Below are positions 35,360 to 47,137 of a stretch of 64,000 nucleotides of DNA, one piece after another. Location of the stretch: the NCBI RefSeq assembly GCF_030052815.1, contig NC_079498.1:66388992-66452991 (forward strand). The letters run 5' to 3'. The position numbers were made by a program, and so were the translations under genes. Origin of the DNA: Hevea brasiliensis (taxonomy: Eukaryota; Streptophyta; Magnoliopsida; Malpighiales; Euphorbiaceae). The notes beneath the pieces were generated by a model. That model was not told the DNA's origin. It saw nothing but the letters and a program-made list of their open reading frames with translations, and made no database searches. Every line of letters starts with the position of its first letter. Positions within the stretch are counted from its first letter, which is position 1.

Positions 35360-35988
35360 AAGTCACACTTGGACAACTTAGCATACGACTTCTTTTCTTT
35401 CGTGGTTTGCGTAACAATCCTCAAATGCTCAACATGTTCTTCCTGGTCTTGGAATACACTAAAATATCATCAATTAAGACCACTAAGATCCGATATAGTT
35501 ATGGATGGAAGTTACGGTTAATTAGGTCCATGAATGCATTGGTGCATTTGTTAGGCCAAAGGGCATCACCGAAACTCATAATGCCCGTGCAGTCCTGAAT
35601 GCGCTTTTGGCACATCCGCATCATTCACCCTCAATCGATGATACCTCGATCCGAGATCAATTTTAGAAAATACTCGCTTCCCTTCAACCGATCAAACAGA
35701 TCATCAATTCTAGGCAATGGATATTGTTCTTCATACCACTTTATTTAATCGCAGTAATCAATGCATAGCCTCAAAGTCCAATCATTCTTTTTCACAAACA
35801 GCAATAGAGCTACCCATGGTGACACACTGGGGCGTAAAAACCCCTTATCAAGTAACTCTTGAAACTGAGTTTTCAACTCCCTTAATTCCGTGGTGCCATC
35901 CTATAAGGGGCAATGGAAATGGGTGTCAGATCTGCAGTTGTCTCAATAGAAAATTCAACTTCCTTTCTCGTGGCAAACCAGTAACTCT
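35360..35988 (-). pseudogene. G3 reverse transcriptase palm/fingers, badly frameshifted
   Basis: No long open frame, but the family blocks can be read in changing frames on the minus strand: an SPW block near 35815 (the original WGAP is altered), FVKKND and LRLCIDY near 35745-35795, DDLF near 35700, and the catalytic IDDILVYS block with both Asp codons intact at about 35466-35474. Several small indels break it. RT would copy element RNA into cDNA in the cytoplasmic particle. This decay contrasts with the open RNase H and integrase parts on its downstream side. Confidence 0.8.
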
Positions 35989-36366
35989 TCAGAAATACTT
36001 ATGGGAAGTCTTCATCGTGGGTATACCACTCAGGTTTGGCTTAGCCTGCCTAGTATCCACCACATGTGCTAGGTAGGCTTCACAGCCTTTTCTCATCAGT
36101 TTTCTTGCAACTGTGGCTGAGATGACATTGGACAAGAAATCTGTCCTTTCCCCCACAACTGTGATCTCATTACCCTCAGAAGATTTCAGAGAAATTCTCT
36201 TCAATTTGCAATCAACTATTGCCTGATGACGTGACAACCAGTCCATTCCCAAAATCACGTCAAACTCGTGGAAGGGCAACTCAATCAAGTCTGCCAAGAA
36301 TTCATACCCCTGAATCCTTAACGGGCAACCCTTATATACTTTGTTCACCACTACACTGTGGCCCAA
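35989..36366 (-). pseudogene. G3 protease C-part and PR-RT linker
   Basis: Open stretch reading VVVNKVYKGCPLRIQGYEFLADLIELPF, then DVILGMDWLSRHQAIVDCK, then AYLAHVVDT, all aligned with the same blocks of G2 and G4. The active-site DPG motif would lie just upstream near 36460-36475 in a different frame, where a VDPD-like reading is seen, so the N-terminal part is shifted. The protease cuts the polyprotein during particle maturation. Confidence 0.82.
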
Positions 36367-36419
36367 TGGATTAGTGACCAGAATGTCTTGGTCACTCTCC
36401 CCTACTAGTATCCCCCTTT

Positions 36420-37762
36420 CTACGGGTAAGTTGATGCAGATGTATGAATGAGTGGATCTGGATCCACCAATGCATGCACAGGTGTATTGTAGAGGGAGAA
36501 CGTACCCCTGATGACATCCGGGGCATCTTGCTCCTCCTGAGCTCTAATGGCATAAGCTCTTGCAGGTGGTCTGCTGTCAGGTCTCTCTGCTGGCTCAGAT
36601 GCAGGCCTTTGTGATGGTCCCACAGCCTCAAATTTGCCAGATTTTCTACCCCTCTGTGGTGCAGGAGCAGGTCTGTCTGCTTGTGTTGGAGTAGCTATAG
36701 TAGTTCTACGTGGACAGTTCCTCAGCTGATGCTCTGTTGACCCACACCTTAAGCAGGCACCAGTCACTCTCCAACACTCTCCCTTATGCCATTTTAGGCA
36801 GTGTGGACATGCAGAAGTTGCTGGGGCTGGTCCCCTGAACCCCATCCCTGGAGAGCTGCCCACTGATGGTGTGGACTGACCTCTCCTAGTGGTAAACTGT
36901 GGCCTGGGCCCCTGAGACTGACCCTGACCTTGTGGCTGACCCGAACTCTGTGCAGATGGACCTCTGAACTTCTTCCCAGGTACAGGAGATGAGCTAGACT
37001 GACTGGTCCTCTTCTCGCCTCTCCCTTCTGGTCTGCTCACTTATTCTTAGTTTTTCAACCCTTATTGCAGCTTCCACTAACTTGCTAAATTCTGTGATTC
37101 CCAAGGCAGTGAGCTAAATCTTTATGTTGTCATTTAGTCCCTCTTCAAATCTCTTACATCTTTCAGCTTCATTAGGGACTATCTCCCTTCCATAGCGGCT
37201 TAATCGGACGAATTCCTTCTCATACTCGCCATCGACAACCGTCTCTGCCTCGAGTTAATAAACTCTCTTCTTCTCTCTTCTTGGTATACAGTACCCACAT
37301 ATTTCTTCTTGAATTCGGAGAGAAAGAAGTCCCAAGTTATAGCTTTTGGCTGCACTTCACTGGACACAGTATCCCACCATTCGTAGGCTTCATCTTGCTA
37401 CAAAGATATGGCAGCTTCCGTGTTTTGCTCGAGTGCGGTGGAGTTGTTTTAGAACTCTGCTGTTCTATTCAACCAATTCTACTGCAATGTAATCATCTTC
37501 TCTTATCGAAAAAGTCCACCGCTCCAAACTTTCTTAGCCTTTCAGTGTGATTTACATTGTGGAGCCGTGGTGGTGGTGGTGGCATTACTCCAGCCATTTG
37601 TCTGAAGAAATCGGCCATTTGCTGGAACATGGCCTGTGGACGCTGAGCAGGCTCTGCTTGAGCTGGTGGAGTAGGTTCTCCCTTACCCCCAGTCTCAGCT
37701 GCTGCAGGTGGAGCATGACTCTCCACTTCCTCCTCGACTGCTCTCTGTGATGAAGGGTCCAT
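36420..37762 (-). pseudogene. G3 gag, frameshifted
   Basis: Two readable pieces. 37762-37493 gives the N-terminus (MDPSSQRAVEEEVES, a Gln/Pro-rich stretch with PPPPP coded by a GGT-like run, then FGAVDFF). 37040-36420 gives a Gly/Ser/Pro-rich basic tail with a CCHC zinc knuckle at 36714-36755 (CLRCGSTEHQLRNC) preceded by a second Cys/His cluster (CPHCLKWHKGEC). The core gag domain between them is shifted and has stops. The sequence differs clearly from the MEEGDH-type gag of G0 and G2, so this is another family in the same lineage. Confidence 0.85.
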
Positions 37763-37886
37763 ATCCTATTCAAAATAAGAAAGATAAACAGATCTGCATT
37801 AGTGTCACCTCGACTCTTACAAATGCAATGCATGTTATGCACACTATCTTATTCTATCTATCTATGACTAGGAACGCCTAAACCGT

Positions 37887-37898
37887 GCTTTGATACCA
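37887..37898 (-). other. Primer-binding site of G3
   Basis: Minus strand reads TGGTATCAAAGC, one change from the initiator tRNA-Met complement TGGTATCAGAGC. It lies 5 nt inside the LTR end. Confidence 0.82.
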
Positions 37899-38507
37899 CT
37901 AAATGTGACACCCCTTACCTTTGTACAGTATACCCGAGTAAGCAATGCCACACGGTGTACTGGCACACTCTAATATACCTTAATTATATCATGCTTTTGA
38001 ATATAATTTGTGAAAGATAACTCATTTAAGTCATTTATTGAAATCATAATTTATTTGAGGTTCCGAAAATTTTAAGAAAATCCGGCAGAGTACCGACTAA
38101 AAATGGAGAAAACAGTTCTTCGGAACCTGTTAAAAACACTTCCAAATAATTTCCAAACAATCCCAACTTCAATTCATCAACAAAATCTCACTATCAAGAT
38201 CTCAACAACATTTCAATTTTAGTTCTCAATCATCCATCACATGTGATGATCACGTATAAATCACAAATAAACATTTACTTTTCCATTTACAAACACCGTT
38301 TTCATCATCTACATGAACATCTAAATACATTACATAATCCAAATACATATGAGAAAATAAAATTTAATTACAAATCACCAAAATAACACCTAGTGTCCTA
38401 CTAATGCACTGCAGAAGTTGAGGTGACACGGACACTGTGCAGAATTATAGGATGGACTCACCCAGTCTGCGGTCTACTGGGCTCACGATCTGTATCTCCA
38501 GAACCTA

Positions 38508-38545
38508 CGCGTGGCAAAAGCAACGCGCTAAGTAATAATGCTTAG
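38508..38545 (-). other. Twin hairpin, G3 5' LTR
   Basis: CGCGTGGC/GCAACGCG stem (38508-38527) next to CTAAGTA...TGCTTAG (38528-38545). Same place as 30598-30635 of the other LTR. Confidence 0.58.
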
Positions 38546-39505
38546 TGGTGCAATAATAAAATAAAAGATAGTAAGAAATAAATATGTAACGAATGTATAT
38601 GTTTTATTTGTTTTGAATTTGTGTATCATTAACTTTGTCCACTTTTATTCATTTGGTTTCCCCAAGTAACCTACACTAGACGACTGGACTAGATAACGGG
38701 TAAACTGGCACTGGGTATCTAGTACCTCGAGCTGTCACACCATCGGTCACAAATTACATCTCCTAGGCAAATGCAACGCCTACCAAGTCAGAATAATCTC
38801 AGGCACAAGGCCAAATCTCAATGCAAGGTCAGAATGGCTAAAAGCTATGAAATCACAGAACGGCATATTGCTATGTGCAGTACTGCTAACTAAACCCTAT
38901 TGGCATGCCAAACTATCCAAACCAATCTTGTTAGGTATACTAGGGCATTTGAAACTTTTAAATTCTTCAATTTGTGAATTTTAAGTTTTGGTGTTACTAT
39001 TCACCTCATTGGTCAACAAAAATGTTGACTTTTGGATAGAAAATATGTACATTGACTTTGGCACTCCCAACATACCACATTTGGCATTTAAAACTTGTTG
39101 GAATTGGTCACCATTACCATTTCCCAACTTAAATCTAAGGGGGCAGAAATTTCAATTTTTGTGACCCAACTTTACTGTTCCATTGGGCCCTGTTGCAGTG
39201 GGAATTTGAGGAAATGGTAAACATGAAAGTTGTTCCTTATTTTGTCTAGTTGAATTTCCTTTTTTGAATCACTCCATTTGGAGTTTTGAAGCTCCAGATA
39301 TGGTCCAAAAACCACAGCTGGCCGGATTGCCAAAACTGCAGAGTTACCAAATCTATAGTACCATGAACAGTGACTGTAACTGCCATTTGGGTTAGGTTTT
39401 GGTCATAATTTGGGATAGGTTTCTTCATGAAAGTTGTTTTTCTATGTCTTAACTTGTTGCTGTAAAAATTTCAGGTCAATTGACCATAGCTACAGTGAGT
39501 TATGG

Positions 39506-39529
39506 CCAAATGAACAGCTGTTCATTTGG
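39506..39529. other. 24-bp perfect palindrome in G3 LTR
   Basis: CCAAATGAACAG followed at once by its reverse complement. The matching place in the G4 LTRs forms a 13-bp-arm hairpin with a 5-nt loop, and the two G4 LTRs differ by a compensating pair of changes in the stem. Confidence 0.7.
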
Positions 39530-40434
39530 TCATTTCAGCAGGTGCTGTTGCAGGGTATCCGGATTGGGACCAACTTTTGGTCCTCTTGCTTTGGTCTTTT
39601 GGGCATGGTTTCTTCAGAAAAAATGTGCCATTATAAGCCTAGTTTCATGTCCAATTGGCCAAACACCAATTGGACCTACACAGCCAAAGTTATGGCTGCG
39701 TAAATGGGCTGGAATCTTAGCCACTCGATGTCAGTCCTAGGCAAACCTACCATTCCACTTTGCCATGCCATTTTTCAGTCCAATTTATGGTCAACATACC
39801 TCAAATGGTCACTAATTGACCATTAGAATGTTCTTTAACCATTTCATAAGCCAAGTCAAATTTTCATTCCTAAACCCTAGCTAAATTTCAAAGTTTTCAC
39901 AATTTCCCTAATTAACTCTTTCATTCTTTATATATATATATATGTATACACTTTAAACCTAAGCTCTAGTTCACTCTAAGTCCATCAAACACTCCATTTC
40001 TATTCCTTCAATAGGGCTGCCGAAATGCATGGCATACATACACATAATTTTTTTCATTTTAGTTAAAATACCTTACTTAGTTTAAGTCCCTTAACATAGA
40101 AATAAAGAGCTTTAGGTGTATATATGCACTAACCTCTTGTAGGCAGATTTTTCCCAACTCAAAACTTCACTTTCTTTTCTCTTCTTGGCTGCCAAAAGCT
40201 TCCCCAAGAGATATGGTCAAGTTTTAATGAAAGGGGTTAGGGTTTAGTGGTGTAACAAAGAGAGAAATTAAGCTTTGATTGAAAAAAAATCAATGGAGGT
40301 TGTCTAGGGCATGTTTCGGCTGGCTTTTGAGGAGGGAGATGGCTGCTGTATTTTTGGTTATTTTGGTCTTCATTTAGTCTCTTTTATTAGTTAGTCAAAT
40401 GGTTGCTTAATTGTGATTGGTGGACAATTTTAAA

Positions 40435-40453
40435 TGACATCACAATGATGTCA
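40435..40453 (-). promoter_or_regulatory. Inverted TGACATCA/TGATGTCA pair in G3 LTR
   Basis: TGACATCA at 40435-40442 and TGATGTCA at 40446-40453. Same element as in the other LTR family. Possible bZIP-type site; role inferred. Confidence 0.4.
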
Positions 40454-41039
40454 CAAATTGCATATATTGTATTTTTCTTTTCTTTCCTCCACTACTCATT
40501 TCCAATTTAATTTCTAGTAATGTTTATTCATATTTTATGTCATATTAATTATTTACTCAACTGGACAAGTCGGCCAAAAATCACCTCTGAAGGCGAAATG
40601 ACTAAAATGCCCTCCGTTTGGCTTAACGGGTCAAAATTGTCTGTACCGATTGGAAAATTTTTCTAGGTATTTTCTTGGCATTCTAATGCCATAGGACCGC
40701 AACTTCCCTCTGGGTTACCCCTCGCTAGGGCACCGGCTCGTTTAACTTGGTTGTATTTTATTTCTAAAATTTTTACTAAATTTTTCTTATTAATACTTAA
40801 GTTAATTATGATTCCTCACTTTAGTTTAAATACTTTTCCGGACATTCTAGCTGTCCGGACTGACACTGGTCACCGAAACAGTAGAATGTACGGAGTTGCT
40901 ACCGTGAGAGTGTTACAACCTAACTATCCAATAAAATCAGAGAAATGAAATTTTTGGGATCGAGAATTAAATTATAGAACTATTGAAAAATTTAGGAAAA
41001 TAGAAAAAGAAAAGAAAAAGTTTTATTGCACCACCTTGA

Positions 41040-41059
41040 TGACATCACAAATGATGTCA
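41040..41059 (+). promoter_or_regulatory. Inverted TGACATCA/TGATGTCA pair in G2 5' LTR
   Basis: TGACATCA at 41040-41047 and TGATGTCA at 41052-41059, about 300 bp upstream of the purine-rich leader and donor-like site. Repeated at 61152-61171 in the 3' LTR. Confidence 0.4.
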
Positions 41060-41319
41060 AAATAAAAATCAATTTTGCCCAATAATGGACCAAGTCAAAT
41101 AGCCAATTGAAGATAGAAAAACATAAAAAAATTAAAATGGATAATCACTCATCTTCCTCACCAAACCAGCGGGCCAACACTTTCTCTCTCCCTCTCCATT
41201 GCAAAACCTCAATTAAAGTTTAATCTCAAGTTTTTGTTCCCTCACTTAACCCTACTTTGCCCCCAAATTATTCCATTAAAGCTTGCTAACTTCACTTGGG
41301 AAGGTGATTGAGCAAGAAA

Positions 41320-41374
41320 GAAAGAGGAAAAAAGGAGAAGAATTGAAGATTGAAGTGCAAAGTGGAGGTAAGCA
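41320..41374 (+). other. Purine-rich leader and splice-donor-like site, G2 5' LTR
   Basis: A purine-rich stretch (AAGAAAGAAAGAGGAAAAAAG type) followed by GTGGAG|GTAAGC with GT at 41368-41369. A strong plant 5' splice site match, in the same order and place in all LTR families of the window (GT at 4003, 6737, 25683, 50106, 58411, 61488 on the plus strand). Splicing itself is not shown. Confidence 0.5.
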
Positions 41375-43242
41375 ATTTACTTTGAAAATTTTGGTTTCTT
41401 ATTTGTGTGTTTAGCTCAAGTAACTTAGATATTAACTTAAAATCAAAAGAAAACAATTGTTGAGGGACCAAACATGAAATTCATCCAGCTAGGGTTAGGG
41501 TTTGATATGAATGAGTTTGATAGTCTTGAATGGTTATTTGAAGTGAATTAAGTGTATAAATCATGAATATACACTTTAAATTTGCATTAGAGTTGAAATG
41601 CATGTAACTAGGGTTTGGAGATTGTGAAAAATTGAAGAAAATTTTGAGAATTGGCCAAATGATGTAGTTAACCTTATTTGAGTTGAGTAATGGTTAATTG
41701 TGACCATTTGTGGTGTGTATGAATTGTTGGAACCAAGTTCCAATTTAGATTGGTGAGGGTCAATCTGCAGGCAGCTTAATTCAGGGACCAAAACTGAAAA
41801 TTTACCAACCCAATTGGTGTGAGGCCAATTGGGAATGAAACTAGACACAAAATGGCACATTTTTCATTCAGGAATCATGCTCAAAAAGTGAGCATAAGTT
41901 AGTGAACAATTAGGCCAAATCTGGAATTAGCAAACTGACCTGTACAAAAATGACCAAATAAATAGTAGTTACGTAAATGACCATAACTTGGTCTAGGAAG
42001 GTCCAAATGACCTTAATTTTTACCGATAAAAAGCTAAGACATAGCCCTACAACTTTCATGAAGAAAAAAAAAACCCAAAATTTGACCATAAACTGTCCAA
42101 AAACTCACCTGCAATCAACCCACAAAAACTGCCATTATCCAGAATTTGCCTAGAATTCTGGGTAACACCAAATCCAGCCAGCCATGTTCAAATGGCTATA
42201 ACTTAGGCCACAAAACTCCAAATGGAGTGATTCAAAAAGGGAAATAAAGTTAAGACAATAAGGAACAACTTCTATGAAGAAAACATAGCCAAATTTCCAC
42301 AGCAATATGACCAATGAAACAGTACAAAATAAGACATCAAATTTGGAAAATTGAAATTTGTACTTAGGAGACCTAAAATTTGAAGGAACAACTAAAACCA
42401 ACAAAATTGGTAACCAAAATGTGGTATGTGGGTATAATTGGATTTCCCATACCTTTCAAGCATAAGAAAGTCAATATTTGACTTTAATAGTACCATGAAT
42501 AGTAACCCCGATATGAAAATTTCCAAGAACGTAAGTTTAAGCATATTGGGGCTAGAGTAGAGCATATATGAGTTTAATTATTGGATTTATTGCGAGATAA
42601 GATACTGAAACACTGTCAATTGTGTATTTCAACTGAAAAAGACCTAGAAAATCTAAGAGACTGAGTCAAGACTTAGAGGCGACTCACGTCAGGTTTGTGC
42701 ACAATAAATTATGTAATTATTTTCTCAGTGAAAATTTGACTTGTTATACTTTATGAAATCGCTGTATTATTTATAAATTGTGTTGCCACTTTGTGACTGC
42801 AAAAATGACTTTTTAAAATTGTTTGAGATCTTTCCTAAATTAAATGAGTACATTGTTTTGAATTGATTTTATGTTCACACTTAGCATGACAATACCACAT
42901 TATTCCTCCTCCATCTATGGGGTTGAGATCGTTTATTTTCCTCCCTCTCTGGCTTACCAATTGAGATTGTAGATCGGATGAGTACTCATTAGCTAGCTAG
43001 CCACCTCCCTCATTGATTTCGATTAGTGGGGTTATAGATTTCTTTGTCGTGGTGTACAACACGGCATTGATTGAAAATTTTGTGTCATGGATTAAGTTGT
43101 GTATGAATTGGCAACACTGTGTTTATTAAATTATTTGACCAAAATTGTGCTATAATGAGTTTTGATAATTTGTGAAATATTTAAATTGTGATTTATCAAT
43201 GAACGTTTTATGTACTGCATTTTAAATTTTTATTATGCACCA

Positions 43243-43283
43243 CTGAGTATTTTTATACTCAGTGATAGCTTATTTTGCTGTCG
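43243..43283 (+). other. Twin hairpin, G2 5' LTR
   Basis: Stem 1 CTGAGTAT-TTTT-ATACTCAG (43243-43262). Stem 2 TGATAGC...GCTGTCG (43263-43283, G-T wobbles allowed), followed by CAG|ATAAG, which also looks like a 3' splice site. Confidence 0.6.
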
Positions 43284-43940
43284 CAGATAAGGACAAGGAG
43301 AAAGTAGCAGAGTGAGCTGCTATTGAGATAGAGGACTATATTGACCTTTTTAGTACGGGCATTTATTTATACCCTTGTAGTTATTTTGATGTAAATATTG
43401 TAATGTCATATGTATTAATGTAAAGTTGAGCAGTTGTACAGTAAATTATAATATAGTATGTGGATTTTCTTTTTGTAAATTAAGATATGTACTTGTAAAT
43501 TAAATATTAAATGCAATGTGAATGAATTGATGAGATATTTTGAAATGACAAATTTTGATTGAATTGTGGACTTGAATTGCATTATGATGAACTAAGTTAT
43601 TTTGGTGGTTGGAAGTTGTGAAAATAAATATTAGAAGTGCTTTTTATAGGTTTTTGAAAAACTGTTTTCTCAAAATACAGATGACACTCTGCCGTAATTT
43701 TTACTAAATTGTGGAAAAATAAAAATAGACAAAAATTTTTACTAGTGTTAAGACTTCAATTAAAATTTTTTTTTTTAATTCCTACCAGAATGCTCACCAC
43801 TTCCAAAATGTGAGAAAATGGTTTTAAAATCCCTTGTAGTGTACTTAATGAGTTATCGGTAGGTGAAGTTTGGTAGTTCATTAGGTATTCTACAGGATCA
43901 TGTTATGCCTTACAGAGGGGTAAGGCGTGACATGTTTTAG

Positions 43941-43952
43941 TGGTATCAGAGT
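43941..43952 (+). other. Primer-binding site of G2
   Basis: TGGTATCAGAGT, one change from the initiator tRNA-Met complement, after the 8-nt spacer TGTTTTAG. Confidence 0.88.
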
Positions 43953-44121
43953 ATGGTTTTGCAATGAATTTTGACTATGTATATGAATATTTCTTTGATA
44001 AGTACAACTGCTCAAGTGTCTTTAATTGATCCATATAACATATTTACATCATGAATATGCCCTAACGGAGGTCAACCTCCTTGTATTTAATCTCAGGAAG
44101 TAGGAAATTTTTGAAAATGGA

Positions 44122-45400
44122 ATGGAAGAGGGAGATCATTTTGTGGAGCAATCTGTCGAGGCTGAGGTCCAAGGGGAAGCCCCAGCACTTCAGAATGTGA
44201 GTGGATCAGCCACTCCAGCTCCTACTCCAGCACCGTAGTTTCCTGCTCAGTTTGCACAGTAGATGGCTGCATTTTTTCAACAAATGATGGGAAATGTGCC
44301 ACCCCAAGTTCAGATGCAAGCACCTGCAGTACAACCATAGCCCCCAGCTTGACAATATGAAAAACTAATGAAATTTAGGGCTACCGAGTTTAAGGGCACT
44401 GTGGATCCACTGGAGGCAGAATAGTGGCTAGAACGGATGGAAAGGGTATTCAAAAAATTGCGGTGTGCCGAAGAATAAAAATTTGAATATTCAGTATCTC
44501 TTCTACAAGGGGATGCATATGAATGGTGGAAGACCATCCCCCACAGTCAGGTTGAGCCACCAGTGCTGACATGGACAGACTTCCTGAGGGAATTCAGGCA
44601 GAAATGGGTTCCCGATGCTTATGTAGATATGAAATTGCAAGAATTCTTGAGCCTAAAGTAAGGGGACAGAATAATAGCAGAGTATGAGCGGGACTTTTCA
44701 AGGCTAAGTCACTATACTGGAAGCTTAGTCTCCACCCCTAGAGACAGATGTAAGAGGTTTGAGGCTGGGTTGAGGCCTAACTTAAGAATGCAAGTTGTGG
44801 GATTTAGACACCAAAATTTTTCTAAGCTGATTTCAAAAGCCCTAAAACTGAAAAGGATAGAATCAGAAGGGGTGGTGAAGAAGGGCACTCAAGAGAAAGA
44901 AAAGACTAAAAAGGCTACGGGCCAGGCTACTGAGAGTAATTTTGGGAAGAGAAAATAGTTTGGGGGATCTAGCTCTCGCAGATCTGGCAGAGGCAGATTC
45001 TTTGGCCAAAGACCACCCCGGTCTAGTTAGCAAACCCAGCAGGCATCTCAAGGAGCTTTATCAGTCCGGCAGCATGAGACTTGTGGTACAACACACGGTG
45101 GGGTGTGTTTCAAGGCCACCGGTGCATCTTTTAACTATGGAGGGAGTGGATATTTGCTAAGGATTGTACTAGTTCGAGCCGATCTGGACCTCCTGCCACA
45201 TCTGAGGGATCAATCCAAGTCTTTACACCTAGAGGGTCACAGCCAGCTGGTCGAGGTAGAGGCAGAGGTAGGGTTCCTAGTAGCACTCTTGGAAGTCCGA
45301 GTACTATTAACCAACCAGAACCAAGTGGTGCACTAGTTAGAGTCTATACAATATGTCAGAGGGAGGAGGCTAAAACATCAGATGTAGTAACTGGTATTTT
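44122..45400 (+). pseudogene. G2 gag, broken
   Basis: The N-terminus reads MEEGDHFVEQSVEAEVQGEA. The gag core follows at about 44370-44620 (FKGTVDP, WKTIPHS). A basic Lys/Glu stretch lies at 44830-44940 and an Arg/Gly-rich tail follows. In-frame stops lie at 44236, 44260, 44338, 44350, 44422, 44476 and 44659. The zinc knuckle at about 45124-45166 is ruined: second Cys to Tyr (45136-45138), first Cys to Ser, His to Tyr, and a 1-nt deletion. The stops at 44338 and 44659 and the Cys-to-Tyr change recur in G4 at a constant offset of 8715 bp. Confidence 0.9.
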
Positions 45401-45425
45401 CTCTATCCTTGACCAAGATGCATAT

Positions 45426-46292
45426 GTGTTGTTTGATCCTGGCTACACACATTCATATGTCAGTGCTAGTGTGATGTGTTCTACTGCTATCCAGTGTGTA
45501 CAAATGGACTATGATGTGCTAGTAACTAGTCCATTAGGTCAGGAGGTTAGGATCAACAGAATCTATAGAGACTGTCCTTTAGTGATCCAAGGACATGTTT
45601 TTCTGTCAGATTTGATTGAAATGCCCTTCAGAGATTATGATATTATCTTGGGCATGGATTGGTTAGCCAGGCATCACGCGATGATTGACTATAGACTGAA
45701 GACAGTCACTTTTGGTCTCCCTCTGTACGGTGATGTGGTAATACATGGGGAGAGGCAGTTACTGCCATCAAACATCATTTCAGCTGCACTAGCCAGAAGA
45801 ATGATCAGAAAGGGGTGTAAAGCATACTTAGCACATGTGATAGACACCCAGGTGGGGAGTCCAGCACTGAGGGACATCCCTACAGTATGTGACTTTTCGG
45901 ATGTATTTCCTGATGAATTGCCAGGATTACCTCCAGAAAGAGAGGTGCAGTTTGAGATTGATGTTATGCCTGGTGTGGACCCAATCTCGATAACACCATA
46001 CAGAATGGCACTAGTAGAATTGAAAGAGTTGAAAGTGCAATTGCAAGAGCTGCTTGAAAAGGGCTTTATCCGCCCTAGTGTGTCACCTTGGGGAGCGCCA
46101 GTTTTGTTTGTCAAGAAGATGGATAGCACTCTCCACTTATGTATTGACTATCGACAGTTGAATAAGGTGACAATAAAGAATAGATACCCATTGCCCCGCA
46201 TTAATGATTTATTTGATCAGTTGAGGGGTGCAGTAGTGTTCTCCAAAATTGAAATGAGATCAGGTTATTATCAGCTGAAAGTACAAGAGTAG
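45426..46292 (+). pseudogene. G2 protease and RT N-half
   Basis: 288 open codons. Protease active site [14 protein letters not shown] (catalytic Asp 45435-45437), [29 protein letters not shown], the linker [10 protein letters not shown], then the RT start [42 protein letters not shown]-type block (here [13 protein letters not shown]), [13 protein letters not shown]. It ends at TAG 46290-46292 (CAG in G4 at 55005). The preceding region of the same frame is open only to 45426. The ATG there is just the first Met in frame, not a start. Confidence 0.9.
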
Positions 46293-46340
46293 AGTATTCC
46301 TAAAACTGTCTTTAGAACCCGCTATGGCCATTATGAGTTC

Positions 46341-47084
46341 TTGGTTATGCCATTCGAGTTAACTAATGCTCCGGCTACTTTTATGGATCTGATAAACACT
46401 ATCTTCATACCATACCTCAATCAGTTTATAGTGGTGTTCATAGATGATATATTAGTTTATTCGAGGAGTGCAAACGAGCATGATAGACACCTACCCATTG
46501 TACTGCAGACTTTGAGAGAGAAAAAGCTATATGCAAGACTATCAAAATGTGAATTTTGGCTGAAGGAGATATCCTTTTTGGGGCATATAGTATCAGTAGA
46601 AGGTATTAAGGTAAATTCCAGCAAGATAAAAGCTATCCTTAATTGGAAGCCACCTAGAAATATCACAGAGATTCGCAGTTTCCTGGGGTTAGCTGGATAC
46701 TACTGCCATTTTGTGAAAGGGTTCTCCATGTTGGCATCTCCACTGATCAAGCTGCTTAGAAAAGATGTGAAATTTCAGTGGACAGATAAATGCCAACAGA
46801 GTTTTGACGAATTGAAGAGGTGTTTGACTGAGGCTACAGTCCTGACTTTACCTACCCTGGGTAAAGAATACATAGTATATAGTGATGCTTCTCATAATGG
46901 GTTAGGTTGTGTACTGATGCAAGATCGAAATGTTATTGCATATGCATCACACCAGCTGAAACCTCATGAGAGAAATTATTCAACACATGACTTGGAGCTA
47001 GCAGCTATTGTGTTCGCTCTTAAGATCTGGAGACACTATTTGTATGGGAGAAATGCTACATTTACACAGATCATAAGAGTTTGA
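46341..47084 (+). pseudogene. G2 RT C-half and RNase H
   Basis: Same frame as the preceding stretch after a single stop. RT palm with [10 protein letters not shown] at 46437-46460 (both catalytic Asp kept), [57 protein letters not shown]. RNase H begins [15 protein letters not shown] and [16 protein letters not shown]. It is cut by a 1-nt loss at about 47045 (GGGAGAAATGC against AGGGAGAAGTG in G4), so the last RNase H motifs lie in another frame. Confidence 0.9.
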
Positions 47085-47137
47085 AGTATCTGGGTACTTA
47101 GAAGGAGTTGAATTTGAGACAGAGGAGATGATTAGAG

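Larger units (their letters stand above)
33096..37762 (-). pseudogene. G3 gag-pol polyprotein, frameshifted
   Basis: A single gag-pol reading path of about 4.67 kb on the minus strand from ATG at 37762-37760 (MDPSSQRAVEEE) to TAG at 33098-33096. Order: gag with zinc knuckle, protease, RT, RNase H, integrase, chromodomain, the order of Ty3/gypsy chromoviruses. It is broken by frameshifts in gag, several in RT, one near the chromodomain, and an in-frame stop created by a 75-bp intron-like insert in integrase. RNase H and the integrase core read openly for long stretches. The C-terminus runs a few codons past the usual end (GKFRGRNLN) into the polypurine tract. Domain entries below give details. 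Confidence 0.9.
27884..40917 (-). mobile_element. G3: Tekay-type element, minus, near complete
   Basis: Inserted at base 447 of the G2 5' LTR with a perfect duplication ACCTA (27879-27883 and 40918-40922). Layout on the minus strand: 5' LTR 40917-37904, PBS 37898-37887, gag-pol 37762-33096, polypurine tract, 3' LTR 33084-27884 (holding S6). The LTR pair looks about 98% alike by eye, so the insertion is young. Its LTR family differs from that of G2/G4 and its gag differs in sequence, but the pol is the same lineage. Pol is broken by frameshifts, most of them in RT. Confidence 0.94.
37904..40917 (-). repeat. G3 5' LTR, uninterrupted
   Basis: 3014 bp. Minus strand starts TGTAACACTCTCACGG and ends GTAAGGGGTGTCACA. 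It is the cleanest reference for this LTR family. It carries a 79-bp deletion near 40696 relative to the 3' LTR, a 24-bp perfect palindrome (39506-39529), the twin hairpin (38508-38545), the TGACATCA pair (40435-40453), and a donor-like AGAG|GTTAGTG near 40130 on the minus strand. Open frames inside (39434-39740, 40751-40948) are not genes. Confidence 0.93.
27437..43932 (+). repeat. G2 5' LTR, split by G3
   Basis: Own sequence is 27437-27883 and 40923-43932, together 3457 bp, the same length as the 3' LTR of G4. Starts TGTAACACCCCTATTTGC and ends AAGGCGTGACA, followed by spacer TGTTTTAG and the PBS. It contains the inverted TGACATCA pair (41040-41059), donor-like GTGGAG|GTAAGC (GT at 41368), and the twin hairpin (43243-43283). 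Confidence 0.92.

Noticed and set aside
37493..37762. Pro-rich ORF as a host gene exon
   Set aside because: It lies between the G3 PBS and gag zinc knuckle, in the right strand and place for the gag N-terminus.
43941..43952. tRNA gene at the PBS
   Set aside because: Only the 12-base tRNA 3' complement is present; no cloverleaf found around any PBS. No rRNA, tRNA or CRISPR array was seen in the window.
45689..46129. Long minus-strand ORF, with a twin at 54437-54859
   Set aside because: Antisense shadow of the conserved protease-RT region in G2 and G4; its conservation follows from pol.
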